Shown here in pieces: positions 26,742 through 35,775 of a stretch of DNA of 64,000 bases. The notes under the pieces are model-generated. The model was not told the origin of the DNA. It saw nothing but the letters and a program-made list of their open reading frames with translations, and searched no databases. The DNA lies in the NCBI GenBank assembly GCA_050288165.1, contig JBNKDG010000003.1, positions 124,001 to 188,000 of the forward strand, written 5' to 3'. A program made the translations under genes and the position numbers. The DNA comes from JAPHTQ01 sp050288165 (GTDB lineage Bacteria; Pseudomonadota; Gammaproteobacteria; Thiohalomonadales; Thiohalomonadaceae). Positions within the stretch are counted from its first letter, which is position 1. The number at the start of each line of letters is the position of its first letter.

Positions 26742-27026
26742 ATGGCCGATAGTGTCACCTGTCACATCTACCGCAGCAGCAAGAAAGAGGAGCTCTACCT
26801 CTTCCTCGCCACTGAGGACGATTTCGAATGTGTCCCGGCTGAAGTCATGCAGGGCTTTGGCAAACCGCAGAAGGCGATGGTGCTGGAACTGGGGCCGAAT
26901 AGCAAAATGGCCCGCAGCAACCCCGTCGAAGTTCTGGCAAACCTCAAACAGCGTGGTTTTCACCTGCAAATGCCACCAGCGCCGCATGAACGGGTCGATG
27001 CGCAACTGACCCGGGACAAGCAATAA
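26742..27026 (+). CDS. ycgL: YcgL domain protein
   Basis: The 94-residue protein has the YcgL pattern: an N-terminal CHIYRSSKKEELYLFLATED, then VPAEVMQGFGKP and LKQRGFHLQMPPAP. YcgL is a small cytoplasmic protein of gammaproteobacteria with no settled function. GAGGA precedes the ATG by about 6 nt. It lies in a plus-strand run with the Rieske-like gene (9 bp upstream) and the DUF1015 gene (89 bp downstream). Confidence 0.85.
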   Translation: MADSVTCHIYRSSKKEELYLFLATEDDFECVPAEVMQGFGKPQKAMVLELGPNSKMARSNPVEVLANLKQRGFHLQMPPAPHERVDAQLTRDKQ

Positions 27027-27115
27027 AAACGCCCAGGTAACAGCTCCTCGGTTGACCGGGCCAGACACATGGTTTCCAATATGCAGCCTGTCCAAACCGT
27101 GCAGAAGGAAATTTC

Positions 27116-28354
27116 ATGCCGCTAATCACTCCATTCGCAGGTCTTCGCCCTGCCCCGGGTCGTGCCGCCGACGTCGCAGCGCCGCCCTACGATGTCCTTA
27201 ACAGCAGCGAGGCCCGAACCCGCGCCAACGGGCGTCCCTGGAGTTTCCTGCACATCTCCAAACCGGAGATCGATCTGCCGGAAGGCACCGACCCGTACGA
27301 CGCCAGTGTCTATGCCAAGGGCAAGGAAAACTTCGAGCACATGATCGCGGAAGGTGTTCTCAAACAGGACACCCTGCCCTGCTACTACCTCTACCGACTG
27401 ATCATGGGTGAACACCAGCAGATCGGTCTGGTCGCTGCCGCCTCGGTTCCCGATTACGACACCAACCGCATCCGCAAACACGAATTCACCCGTCCAGACA
27501 AAGAGGACGACCGGGTGCGTCAGGTCGACACCCTTAATGCCCAGACCGGACCGGTATTCCTCACCTACCGTCACAACGCAACCATTGATGCGTTGGTAGC
27601 AAAAGTCACCGCGACCGAGCCGGAGTTCGACATCACCGCCGACGATGGCGTGAAGCACGCCATCTGGCCGGTCTGCGAAGCAGCAGACATCGCCACCATC
27701 ACCGAGACCTTCGATGCGATGCCTGCGATCTACATCGCTGACGGTCACCATCGATCCGCCGCGGCCTCTCGCGTGGCGGCAATGCGCAAGGCGGCCAATC
27801 CCAACCACACCGGCGAAGAACCCTACAACTACTTCCTCTCGGTGATCTTCCCCGATGATCAGATGATGATCCTCGACTACAACCGTGTGATTACCGATCT
27901 CAACGGTCTCAGCAAAGAAGAGCTGTTGCAGAAAGTCGGCGAGCGCTTCAGCATCAGCGAGGAGAGCGGCGCGGTAAAACCACAGGCCAATCAGCAATTC
28001 GGTATGTATCTGGACGGCAAATGGTATCGCCTGCAGATCAACACGGATCGCGTACCCGCCGATGACCCGGTTGGACAACTTGATGTCAGCCTGCTGGCGG
28101 ACAACCTCATCGACCCGATCCTCGGGATCAGCGATCCACGCCGCGACAAACGCATTGATTTCGTTGGTGGGATTCGTGGCTTGCAGGAGCTGGAGCGTCG
28201 CGTCGATAGCGGCGAGATGGCGATCGCCTTCTCCCTCTACCCGACCAAAATGGATCAGCTGATGGCAGTTGCCGATGCTGGCGAAGTGATGCCACCGAAG
28301 TCGACCTGGTTCGAACCGAAACTGGCCGACGGCCTGGTCTCACATATGCTCTGA
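27116..28354 (+). CDS. DUF1015 family protein
   Basis: The 412-residue protein starts MPLITPFAGLRP and contains AAPPYDVLNSSEAR near residues 20-35 and YIADGHHRSAAASRVA near 205-220, the conserved blocks of DUF1015. The family has no established enzymatic role; some members sit beside serine/phosphoserine metabolism genes. GGA-rich sequence (AAGGAAATTTC) precedes the ATG. No signal peptide or membrane segment is seen. It is convergent with the small secreted protein gene downstream. Confidence 0.85.
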   Translation: MPLITPFAGLRPAPGRAADVAAPPYDVLNSSEARTRANGRPWSFLHISKPEIDLPEGTDPYDASVYAKGKENFEHMIAEGVLKQDTLPCYYLYRLIMGEHQQIGLVAAASVPDYDTNRIRKHEFTRPDKEDDRVRQVDTLNAQTGPVFLTYRHNATIDALVAKVTATEPEFDITADDGVKHAIWPVCEAADIATITETFDAMPAIYIADGHHRSAAASRVAAMRKAANPNHTGEEPYNYFLSVIFPDDQMMILDYNRVITDLNGLSKEELLQKVGERFSISEESGAVKPQANQQFGMYLDGKWYRLQINTDRVPADDPVGQLDVSLLADNLIDPILGISDPRRDKRIDFVGGIRGLQELERRVDSGEMAIAFSLYPTKMDQLMAVADAGEVMPPKSTWFEPKLADGLVSHML

Positions 28355-28378
28355 TATTCAAAGCGGCAGCCGGGTAGC

Positions 28379-28801
28379 CTACTGCTGCCCGGCCTGGCGC
28401 TTCTTGGCTTTTTTCAATTCTTCGGCAAGTTTCTTCAGATCGTCCAGATCTTCAATGACGATCTCCTTGATCGGCAGCTCCACATGACGCTCCGCCGCTT
28501 TCGGCTTCACATTCGTCTTCTGTGGGGATGATTCAGCAGTGGGTGGTGCAGGTTCTTCCGGTTTCACAACAGGTTCCACTGGCTGTTGCTTCGCCTTACG
28601 CTGCCGCTCTGCCTCGGCAAACAGATCGTCTTCACCGGACTCGGTGGCGGGCTTATTCTCCTGCAGCATCTTCATGATATTGGCACGAATATCCGGCATG
28701 CGAACCGGTTCCGGCCCAGGCTGTTGCGCATACCCCTGAACGACGAAACCCAGCAATATCACAGCGATGAGGCGCTGTAACCCACTACCCACCTTTATCA
28801 C
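28379..28801 (-). CDS. Small secreted proline/lysine-rich hypothetical protein
   Basis: The 140-residue protein begins with a signal peptide (about 1-25, ending VVQGYA before QQPGPEP). The mature part has a short helix (IRANIMKMLQENK), a low-complexity Pro/Glu/Lys linker and a charged C-terminal helix (LDDLKKLAEELKKAKKRQ). It is likely periplasmic. No family is recognised. It is convergent with the DUF1015 gene, 24 bp away. Confidence 0.65.
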   Translation of the reverse strand: MIKVGSGLQRLIAVILLGFVVQGYAQQPGPEPVRMPDIRANIMKMLQENKPATESGEDDLFAEAERQRKAKQQPVEPVVKPEEPAPPTAESSPQKTNVKPKAAERHVELPIKEIVIEDLDDLKKLAEELKKAKKRQAGQQ

Positions 28802-28925
28802 GCCAGTTCAGTCCCCATACTCATTACGTGGCTACAGCATAGCGCAATCGGGCAACTATCGTGTAACAGGGTAGCGCTCACGTGATTCATCACTTAGATT
28901 AGGGAACATGGAGCGATATTCATTC

Positions 28926-29684
28926 ATGTCTGTCTCGATTAAAAAGTCTTCGACGGTTTTGTGCACGCTGCTACTCATGCTTGCCACACAGGTACAGGCG
29001 GGCTGTGACGATCCGGCTGCACCTGGTGTCAACTGGAGTGGCTGCGATAAACACGGTGCACAACTAAACGGCGCCGATCTACGCGGCGCGATCCTGAAAC
29101 GGATCAACTTTGAGGGGGCCGACCTTGGCAGTGCCCGGCTCTCCAATAGCGATCTCTCCTTCGCCAAACTCAGCGGTGCCAATCTCTCCGGGGCGCGTAT
29201 TCACGATGCCACCCTGCTGAGCGCCGATCTGCGAGGGGCCAAACTGCAAAAGACATTAATGCACCGCGCTCGGCTGGATCGGGCCAACCTGAGTCAGGCC
29301 TATCTGGAAGGTGCCGAATTACGCGAAAGTGATTTCTACCAGTGCCGTATGGAACAAAGCCAGCTAACCGACGCAGACCTGAGCCAGGCAAAATTTAAAC
29401 AGGCGATACTCGACGGCGCGATCCTGAACGGCGCCAATATGACAGAAGTGGAGATGCTCAGCGCATCACTGGAAAAGGCTCAACTGAAAAACGCCAACCT
29501 GTATAAAGCGAAACTGGTGAAGGCCAATCTCTATTACGCCGATTTCAGCGGCGCCGATCTCAGGCGTGCCTCATTAGTCGATGCGGAGCTGTATCAAACG
29601 AAATTTGCCGGCGCCCGGTTGGGCGCGGCAATGTGGGTAGATCGAAAACGCTGTCGCCTAGACGCTGGTGATGCCTGCGACTGA
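28926..29684 (+). CDS. Secreted pentapeptide-repeat protein
   Basis: The product of about 252 residues starts at 28926 (MSVSIKKSS) or six codons upstream at 28908; neither start has an ideal ribosome binding site. A signal peptide ends near LATQVQA, followed by GCDDPAAPG. From about residue 35 to 235 it is made of A(D/N)Lxx pentapeptides (GADLRGAILK, GANLSGARIH, NANLYKAKL), forming a right-handed quadrilateral beta-helix. The C-terminus CRLDAGDACD contains two cysteines that may form a disulfide. Pentapeptide proteins of this secreted type have no established function. The gene is followed by a convergent YbaK-HDOD gene. Confidence 0.8.
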   Translation: MSVSIKKSSTVLCTLLLMLATQVQAGCDDPAAPGVNWSGCDKHGAQLNGADLRGAILKRINFEGADLGSARLSNSDLSFAKLSGANLSGARIHDATLLSADLRGAKLQKTLMHRARLDRANLSQAYLEGAELRESDFYQCRMEQSQLTDADLSQAKFKQAILDGAILNGANMTEVEMLSASLEKAQLKNANLYKAKLVKANLYYADFSGADLRRASLVDAELYQTKFAGARLGAAMWVDRKRCRLDAGDACD

Positions 29685-29695
29685 GCGATAAAAGA

Positions 29696-31096
29696 TCAGG
29701 CGACCTTGTGATGTACCGTCGGAGACTTCACTGAACGGCTAGCTGTGGAAGGCAGTGACATCTTGCCCACCATAAAGTCCAGCCCCTCTCTGCCCTTGAG
29801 AACAGTGCCCAGCGCGACCTCCAGTTTTTCCTCGGTCAGGTCAAACTGCTTCAGCAGTTTTTCCGGGATATCGAGGCTCGGCGCATCGCCGATGCCATGA
29901 CGCTTGAGTAGCGCGTTGGCGATATAGATCAGGTTGGCATAGGTGGAGAAGGCGTTGCTGAACTCCGGATCATGATGCCCAGACACTGCATTGATGATTT
30001 CACGCGGCATATCCCACGCATCCATCAACCAGACGCCAATCTCGGTGTGGGTGACGCCCACCGCTTCGCGCTCCAGCTCCAGAATGTCGCGCTCCGGATT
30101 CTCCTCAACCAGCTTATTCAGACGAACAAACTGGGTCGGGAACAGATGGCCCAGCAGCAGGAAACCGAAGTTATGCAGCAGACCGGCCAGATAGCCCATG
30201 CCTGCTGGAGGACGGCGGCTAAACTCAATGGCATTGCACAGTGACTGGGTCAGCGACGCACAGTAAAGGGCGTGTTTCCAGAAACTGGCCAGACCCAGTG
30301 GGCCGTCCTTCGGATTATTGAAGGCCTTACCCAGCGCCAGACCGAACGCAATATCCAGTACGAAGTCCATACCCAGTACACGGACGATAGCCTGCTCCAC
30401 CGACTCCAGCTTGCCCTGATAGGCATAAAGCGGAGAGGTGGCATAGCGCAGCAGTTGCGCCGCCAGACTCGGATCCTGTTCGATCACCGCAGCCAGTTCG
30501 CTGGCGTGGGCATAGGGATTGTTACGAATACGAATCAGCTCGGCAGCCAGCCCCGGCATCGGCGGCAGCTTCTCCACCATCTGCACTTTCTGGCGCATGG
30601 CCGATTTTTCATCATTGCCAAAACCTTTCATTGCCACAATACGGTGGGAACTCCAGGTATTCTCATGCAGCCTGGAGAAATCTTCACTAGTGGCGCTCAC
30701 CAGCAGACCCGGTACACCGGTAGCGAAGACCACCTGCTCCATATCGACGATGGATTTATCCATAATACCGCGCATACCGAAAGCTTCCGGCAGCGGTGGG
30801 ATGGCGCGAATGTCGCACTCGCCCAACAGGGCAGCGGTTTCAGTCTCGCTGCAACCGACGAATTCGCGCTTGAAGAGTTTGTTTATGGTGGGAAGGTCGA
30901 CCTTCTGGTCGCCACGGACGATAGCCATCAGATAGGCTTTACCACTTCTCAGCAGCACGGCCTTAACCACCGTGTTGAGCGGGATGCCCGCCTGGGTGAC
31001 CGTTTCGACAAAGCTTCCTGCAGCAGCAACTTTACGTCCCTTAAAATGCCCGTGACTCCGGGTGAGACATTCATTGACCGATGCCGGGATGTTCAT
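29696..31096 (-). CDS. YbaK-like/HDOD fusion protein
   Basis: I start at the ATG at 31096 (MNIPASVNE), 6-7 nt after AGGAG. The 466-residue protein joins two domains. Residues about 15-140 resemble the YbaK/ProX aminoacyl-tRNA deacylase-like fold (TVVKAVLLRSGKAYLMAIVR, FKREFVGCSETETAALLG). Residues about 165-370 are an HDOD domain (VEKLPPMPGLAAELIRIRNN, LAAVIEQDPSLAAQLLRYA, GYLAGLLHNFGFLLLG). HDOD domains are signalling modules related to HD phosphohydrolases but usually without activity. Similar fusions are known in proteobacteria and may act in motility or stress signalling. It is not in an operon. Confidence 0.8.
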   Translation of the reverse strand: MNIPASVNECLTRSHGHFKGRKVAAAGSFVETVTQAGIPLNTVVKAVLLRSGKAYLMAIVRGDQKVDLPTINKLFKREFVGCSETETAALLGECDIRAIPPLPEAFGMRGIMDKSIVDMEQVVFATGVPGLLVSATSEDFSRLHENTWSSHRIVAMKGFGNDEKSAMRQKVQMVEKLPPMPGLAAELIRIRNNPYAHASELAAVIEQDPSLAAQLLRYATSPLYAYQGKLESVEQAIVRVLGMDFVLDIAFGLALGKAFNNPKDGPLGLASFWKHALYCASLTQSLCNAIEFSRRPPAGMGYLAGLLHNFGFLLLGHLFPTQFVRLNKLVEENPERDILELEREAVGVTHTEIGVWLMDAWDMPREIINAVSGHHDPEFSNAFSTYANLIYIANALLKRHGIGDAPSLDIPEKLLKQFDLTEEKLEVALGTVLKGREGLDFMVGKMSLPSTASRSVKSPTVHHKVA

Positions 31097-31253
31097 TTCG
31101 TTTCTCCTCGAGCGCCTGGCGCCCATATACATCCTATGTTGAGGAAAAGAGTAGTGATAAAAATCAATTCCCGTTGTGAAGCAACTCGCAACAAATCGCC
31201 TCTAAACCCGTAAAAACACTGTAATAATCGCGTTTTGTGACTGCAATCTCAGG

Positions 31254-32426
31254 CTATTTGGGCTTTTTGCCACGATGCACCACCGAGCGTCCGAAGCGCG
31301 ACTGCATCGAGTCGAGCAGTTCATCCAGCTTCTTTTGCCGCCCATCCTCCACTTCACCGAACAGATCCGACTGGCTACCAGGCGCCTCTGCGGTAAAGTT
31401 GCTCACCCCAACCCCGACCAGTCTGACCGGTGGCAGGGGCCGCGGGAGGCGATTGTAGAATAATTCCCTTACTATTTTCCAGACTTTAGCTGTCATATCT
31501 GTAACGTCTTGCAGGGATTGAGAACGAGTTAACGTAGAGAAATCTGCCAGACGCACCTTGAGCTGTATCGTGCGCCCCTTGAGCCCCTGATTACGTAGCC
31601 GCTGGGTCACCTGCTCGGTGAGGGCATGCAACCACTCCAGCAGTATCTCCTCATCACTGATATCGACTGCAAAGGTGGTCTCATTGGAGACCGATTTGGC
31701 CTCATGCTCCGAGATCACCGGGCGGTCGTCGATGCCGTGGGCCAGTTGCCAGAAATGTTCACCACTACTGCCGAAATGCTGATTCAGAAGTTGCGGTGAC
31801 CAGGCACGCAGTTGACCTATGGTTCGAATCCCCAGCTTATCGAAGGTCTTCGCCGCCACCTTGCCCACACCCCAGATTCGGCTCACCGGCAGCGGCGCGA
31901 GAAAGGTATCGATATCCTCCTCCTTCACCACCACGAACCCATCCGGCTTGTCGACATCACTGGCCAACTTGGCCAGATATTTATTTGGCGCGACCCCTAC
32001 CGAGGCCACCAGATGCAGTTCCTCCTTGATCGCCTGTTTGATTGCCCTGCCGATCTCCTCGGCGGAACCGAACAGACGCAAACTGGCAGTCACATCAAGG
32101 AATGCTTCATCGAGGGAGAGCGGCTCAATCTGCGGGGTATAGCGCTCGAAGATGGCGTGGATCTGCTGCGAAACCTCCGCATAAAAACGATGCCGTCCGG
32201 ATACAGACAACAATACCGCCTGAGGGCATAGGCGTAATGCCGTGGCCGTCGGCATTGCGCTGTGCACACCGAATTTTCGCGCAATGTAATTGGCTGCTGA
32301 CACGACACCGCGCTGGTCCGGACGCCCGCCGACAATCACCGGCTTGTCGGCCAGTTCGGGGCGCTCTCGGATCTCTACCGAGGCGTAAAAGGCGTCCATG
32401 TCGACATGAATAATTTGGCGTGACAT
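31254..32426 (-). CDS. dinB: DNA polymerase IV
   Basis: The 390-residue Y-family polymerase has the catalytic blocks IHVDMDAFYASVE (Asp9) and LDEAFLDVT, with the full palm, finger, thumb and little-finger regions. It copies damaged templates in translesion synthesis. The C-terminus extends about 40 residues beyond E. coli Pol IV and contains QSDLFGE, which fits a beta-clamp-binding motif. The last residues are basic (HRGKKPK). No LexA box was identified in its 5' region by eye. It is divergent from the diguanylate cyclase gene. Confidence 0.95.
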   Translation of the reverse strand: MSRQIIHVDMDAFYASVEIRERPELADKPVIVGGRPDQRGVVSAANYIARKFGVHSAMPTATALRLCPQAVLLSVSGRHRFYAEVSQQIHAIFERYTPQIEPLSLDEAFLDVTASLRLFGSAEEIGRAIKQAIKEELHLVASVGVAPNKYLAKLASDVDKPDGFVVVKEEDIDTFLAPLPVSRIWGVGKVAAKTFDKLGIRTIGQLRAWSPQLLNQHFGSSGEHFWQLAHGIDDRPVISEHEAKSVSNETTFAVDISDEEILLEWLHALTEQVTQRLRNQGLKGRTIQLKVRLADFSTLTRSQSLQDVTDMTAKVWKIVRELFYNRLPRPLPPVRLVGVGVSNFTAEAPGSQSDLFGEVEDGRQKKLDELLDSMQSRFGRSVVHRGKKPK

Positions 32427-32699
32427 TTCTCAACGTAACCGTATCGGCAGATTGCAAAGGGTACTCCTCATCAGCGCCACAACAAACTCCCGTTTCCTCA
32501 CAAATTCACCTGGCCAGGCACCAAACTCGGCAATCTCACAGCATGGCACTGCACTATAATTAAAGGGTTATTGTTCACCTATGTGGTAGTGCAATAACCA
32601 TGGTACTTCTGTATGATTCGTTCGCTTTGTTGATATAAAGCCCGATAGAAGCCCGTGTTGGATCTGGACGATCCTCCGTCTGGTTATCCACTAGAGGCT

Positions 32700-34700
32700 A
32701 TGAAATTGTTACTTGAGCTTCCTGCAATATCTATCAAGGCGCTGACTTTTCGCTTTGCCATGGTGTTCATGCCCGCGGTAGTACTGCTATCCGCCACGCT
32801 ATGGTCACTGATCAGTTCCTACGAAGAAAATCGTGTTGCCATCATCGAAGCCAGGGAAGAAGGTTACCTGGATGTCTCCACACGCCTGATCACGAGCGAA
32901 TTTCTCAAATCCATCAGTGACCTGCGCACCCTATCCCGCGTACCGATTCTGAAGCGCTACCTCGACGACGGTTCCGCAAATTCAAAACAGGCACTGGAGC
33001 ATCTTTTCCGGATACAGGCCGAAGGCTCGTTACGTTACGACCAGATCCGCATACTCGATATCAACGGCAGGGAAACCATTCGTGTCAACTACATGAATGG
33101 CCGCTCCTACCTTGTGCCCGAGTCACAATTGCAGGACAAGTCAGGGCGCTACTATTTTCGTGATGCCGTCAATCTTGAAGAAGGTGAAGTGTATGTTTCA
33201 CCTATCGATCTGAACATCGAAGGTGGCCAGATCGAACAACCACTTAAGCCGATGGTGCGTTTCGCCACGCCACTGTTCGACAGTAACGGCGTGCGCAAAG
33301 GTGTACTTGTACTCAACTATCTGGGTGATATCCTGCTGCGCGCTTTTCAAGAAGATATGGCAAAGGAACCAATACACCAGGCCATGCTGCTCAACAAGGA
33401 TGGCTACTGGTTGAGCCATCCAGATAGTGCAAAAGAATGGGGCTTCATGTTCGGACGTGAGGAGTTGAGCTTTTCGCGTCAATTCCCTAATGCATGGCAA
33501 CAAATGTCCCATATGGAACATGGCCGGGTCGAAACTGACAAAGGAATCATCCTTTTCAATCGTGTCTATCCCCTGCAGGACGCCTCAGACAACCATGGCG
33601 ATTACTACTGGAAAGTCGCCATCGTCTTGCCACGGGAAACACTGGAAGCCAATGCACTGGTCAATCAACCTTATGGCAGGGTTCTACTCCTGGCACTCTA
33701 TTTCTTGTTAGCGTTACTAATACTGGTAACCTCCTACTTCGTCGTTCAATCCAGACAGCAACGAAAGAACGAACAGGATACTGCTCGCGAAATTGAAGAT
33801 CTCTACAACTATGCCCCCTGCGGTTATCATTCTCTGAATCACAAAGGCATGATCGTCAAGATGAACCAGACCGAACTCGACTGGCTTGGCTACCGTGCAG
33901 ATGAACTCATCGGCAAAGTTTATTACCCACAACTACTTACCCCGGAAAGTCAGGCGGTATTCAAGGATCATTTCCCTGTTTTCCTGCGCCAAGGATATAT
34001 CAGCGACATGGAATTCGACCTTATCCGCAAGGATGGTTCACTGATGCCGGTCATGGTAAGCGCCACTGCCATCAAAGATAGCGATGACCAATTTGTCATG
34101 AGTCGTTCCACCGTATTCGACATGACCGAACGCAAACATCTGGAAGAGCAGCTACGGGAACAGGCGACGACAGACTTTCTCACTGGCCTGAATAATCGAC
34201 GTCACTTCAGTGAAAAAACCAAGAAAGAACTGGCACGTGCTCGTCGCATGGAAAAAGCACTGTCATTCATGATTCTGGATCTCGACCACTTCAAGGAACT
34301 GAATGACACCTACGGTCACGATGCGGGTGACATTGCCCTGAAGACCTTCGCGCAAATCTGCACAGATACACTTCGTGAGTTCGATATTTTAGGCCGCCTG
34401 GGCGGTGAGGAATTTGCTGTACTACTACCTGAAACCGATAGTCGCAGTGCCATTGAAGTTGCTGAACGACTGTGCAAAATAGTAGCGAACACACCAATAT
34501 CGATTTCAGACAACAAAAAACTACATATAACGGTCTCCATTGGCGTCACCTCCTGCGACCCTGCCGACAGTCAAATGCAAGATCTACTACGTCGTGCCGA
34601 CGATGCCCTCTATCGAGCAAAAAACAACGGTCGTAACCAGGTCTGCTACGAAGCCTCATCCCGCCTTACTTCTCAGGAAAATAGCCAGCTCAGCTCATAA
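32700..34700 (+). CDS. Membrane diguanylate cyclase with Cache-type sensor and PAS
   Basis: I use the ATG at 32700 (MKLLLELPAI); the frame stays open to a GTG at 32655 with no ribosome binding site. The protein of about 666 residues has one membrane helix near residue 15-35, a periplasmic Cache-type sensor (to about 325), a second helix, a PAS domain (about 375-500) and a GGDEF domain. The catalytic signature is GGEEF, and the allosteric I-site RxxD is present five residues upstream (REFD), so the enzyme should be active and product-inhibited. It makes c-di-GMP in response to an extracellular signal. It is followed by the GbsR-type gene, but that has its own promoter. Confidence 0.85.
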   Translation: MKLLLELPAISIKALTFRFAMVFMPAVVLLSATLWSLISSYEENRVAIIEAREEGYLDVSTRLITSEFLKSISDLRTLSRVPILKRYLDDGSANSKQALEHLFRIQAEGSLRYDQIRILDINGRETIRVNYMNGRSYLVPESQLQDKSGRYYFRDAVNLEEGEVYVSPIDLNIEGGQIEQPLKPMVRFATPLFDSNGVRKGVLVLNYLGDILLRAFQEDMAKEPIHQAMLLNKDGYWLSHPDSAKEWGFMFGREELSFSRQFPNAWQQMSHMEHGRVETDKGIILFNRVYPLQDASDNHGDYYWKVAIVLPRETLEANALVNQPYGRVLLLALYFLLALLILVTSYFVVQSRQQRKNEQDTAREIEDLYNYAPCGYHSLNHKGMIVKMNQTELDWLGYRADELIGKVYYPQLLTPESQAVFKDHFPVFLRQGYISDMEFDLIRKDGSLMPVMVSATAIKDSDDQFVMSRSTVFDMTERKHLEEQLREQATTDFLTGLNNRRHFSEKTKKELARARRMEKALSFMILDLDHFKELNDTYGHDAGDIALKTFAQICTDTLREFDILGRLGGEEFAVLLPETDSRSAIEVAERLCKIVANTPISISDNKKLHITVSIGVTSCDPADSQMQDLLRRADDALYRAKNNGRNQVCYEASSRLTSQENSQLSS

Positions 34701-34751
34701 TGGTCTCACAATGACCTGAGAGTGTTCATCGCCATGGAACTCATGGTTACC

Positions 34752-34780
34752 TTGACACCACCCAAAATATGCACTAATTT
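34752..34780 (+). promoter_or_regulatory. Promoter of the GbsR/MarR-type regulator
   Basis: TTGACA (34752-34757) and TAATTT (34775-34780) are 17 bp apart. The predicted start is near 34787, inside the downstream operator. Confidence 0.7.
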
Positions 34781-34802
34781 CAGTAATGACTGAAATTACT
34801 GA
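34778..34802. promoter_or_regulatory. Operator copy 1 of the GbsR-type regulon
   Basis: The site reads TTTCAGTAATGACTGAAA followed by TTACTGA: a 7-bp inverted repeat (TTTCAGT/ACTGAAA) plus an extra half site. It overlaps the -10 box and the transcription start of the regulator gene, so it suits autorepression. A near copy lies at 35351. Confidence 0.7.
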
Positions 34803-34808
34803 AAGCCT

Positions 34809-35333
34809 ATGAAACTGACATCAACACAACAGAAATTCATTCTGCACTGGGGTGAGATGGGGTCCCGCTGGGGGGTAAACCGTACTGTGGCGCAAATCCA
34901 TGCCCTGCTCTATCTATCTCAGGAACCGTTAAACGCCGAAACGATCAGCGAAACCCTTGGTGTTGCTCGCTCCAATGTCAGCACCAGCCTCAAAGAACTG
35001 CAAAGCTGGGGACTGGTAAAGATCGTTCATGCAATGGGTGACAGGCGAGATTTTTTTGAGTCGCACAAAGATGTCTGGGATATTTTCATGATCATCCTGG
35101 AAGAGCGTAAACGGCGTGAACTCGACCCGACCATGACCATCCTGCGTGAATGTGTAATGGAAGGAGAAAGTGATAAATCGACAGATCAGGAAATCAAGGC
35201 GCGCATTGAACACACCCTTGAGTTTATCGAACAGCTTACAGGCTGGTATGAACAGATGAAGCGTCTGGATAGAAAGACCCTGATCAAAATAATGAACATG
35301 GGAGCAAAAATTCAGGGATTACTGGGCAAGTAA
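34809..35333 (+). CDS. GbsR/MarR-type transcriptional regulator
   Basis: The 174-residue protein has a winged helix-turn-helix (about residues 20-95: VAQIHALLYLSQEPLNAETI, LGVARSNVSTSLKELQSWGL, with DRRDFFES in the wing) and a long helical C-terminal dimerisation region. This is the layout of the GbsR group, which represses membrane or osmolyte genes in other bacteria. The promoter and the downstream operon carry matching 25-bp palindromic operators (34778 and 35351), so it likely controls itself and the four genes from 35391. The effector is unknown. Confidence 0.85.
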   Translation: MKLTSTQQKFILHWGEMGSRWGVNRTVAQIHALLYLSQEPLNAETISETLGVARSNVSTSLKELQSWGLVKIVHAMGDRRDFFESHKDVWDIFMIILEERKRRELDPTMTILRECVMEGESDKSTDQEIKARIEHTLEFIEQLTGWYEQMKRLDRKTLIKIMNMGAKIQGLLGK

Positions 35334-35350
35334 AAAAAATTACCTGCATA

Positions 35351-35375
35351 TTTCTGTTTTGACAGAAATTACTGA
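35351..35375. promoter_or_regulatory. Operator copy 2 of the GbsR-type regulon
   Basis: The site reads TTTCTGTTTTGACAGAAA followed by TTACTGA, with a 7-bp inverted repeat (TTTCTGT/ACAGAAA). It differs from copy 1 in only four positions over 25 bp, keeping both symmetry and the extra half site. It lies 15 bp before the ATG at 35391. Confidence 0.7.
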
Positions 35376-35390
35376 CAAAAGGAGAAAGCC

Positions 35391-35774
35391 ATGCAAAGCA
35401 ATATTCTGATCCTCATCACTGAAATAGCACTCAGCCTGAGCATAAGTGCTCTGGTAATTTATCTGTTACAGCCTGTACTACAGGCGTTACTCCAGGAAAT
35501 ATGCCACGGCAAAACACGGGCACTCTTCTGGAGTACCTTCACCCGCCTGATGATGCTGATCTCACCATTGCTTGTCGTACTGTTATACAGCCATAGCCTC
35601 TCAGGTGATCTGATTGTCATCGCCAAAATTCTACGTGACACCCTGCTGCATATTTTGTTTGGACAATTCAGCGGCCTGCTCATCGTCGGCTTTGTTTTGC
35701 TCCGTTTCAGCGCTACCGATAGTGATCGGAATGAGCAGCCACTGCCATACATCCCACTGGAAGAGGGGAAGTAA
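35391..35774 (+). CDS. Small integral membrane protein
   Basis: The 127-residue protein has three hydrophobic helices (about 5-30, 50-70 and 88-110) and a polar tail. AAAGGAGAAAGCC gives a good ribosome binding site. It is the first gene of an operon with the SDR-DoxX protein (1 bp away), DUF2269 and DUF4166. No family is recognised, and its function is presumably linked to that membrane-associated pathway. Confidence 0.75.
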   Translation: MQSNILILITEIALSLSISALVIYLLQPVLQALLQEICHGKTRALFWSTFTRLMMLISPLLVVLLYSHSLSGDLIVIAKILRDTLLHILFGQFSGLLIVGFVLLRFSATDSDRNEQPLPYIPLEEGK

Positions 35775-35775
35775 A

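Noticed and set aside
31810..31830. GGTTCGAATCCCC, a T-arm-like string
   Set aside because: It lies inside the intact dinB gene and no acceptor, D or anticodon arm flanks it, so it is not a tRNA.
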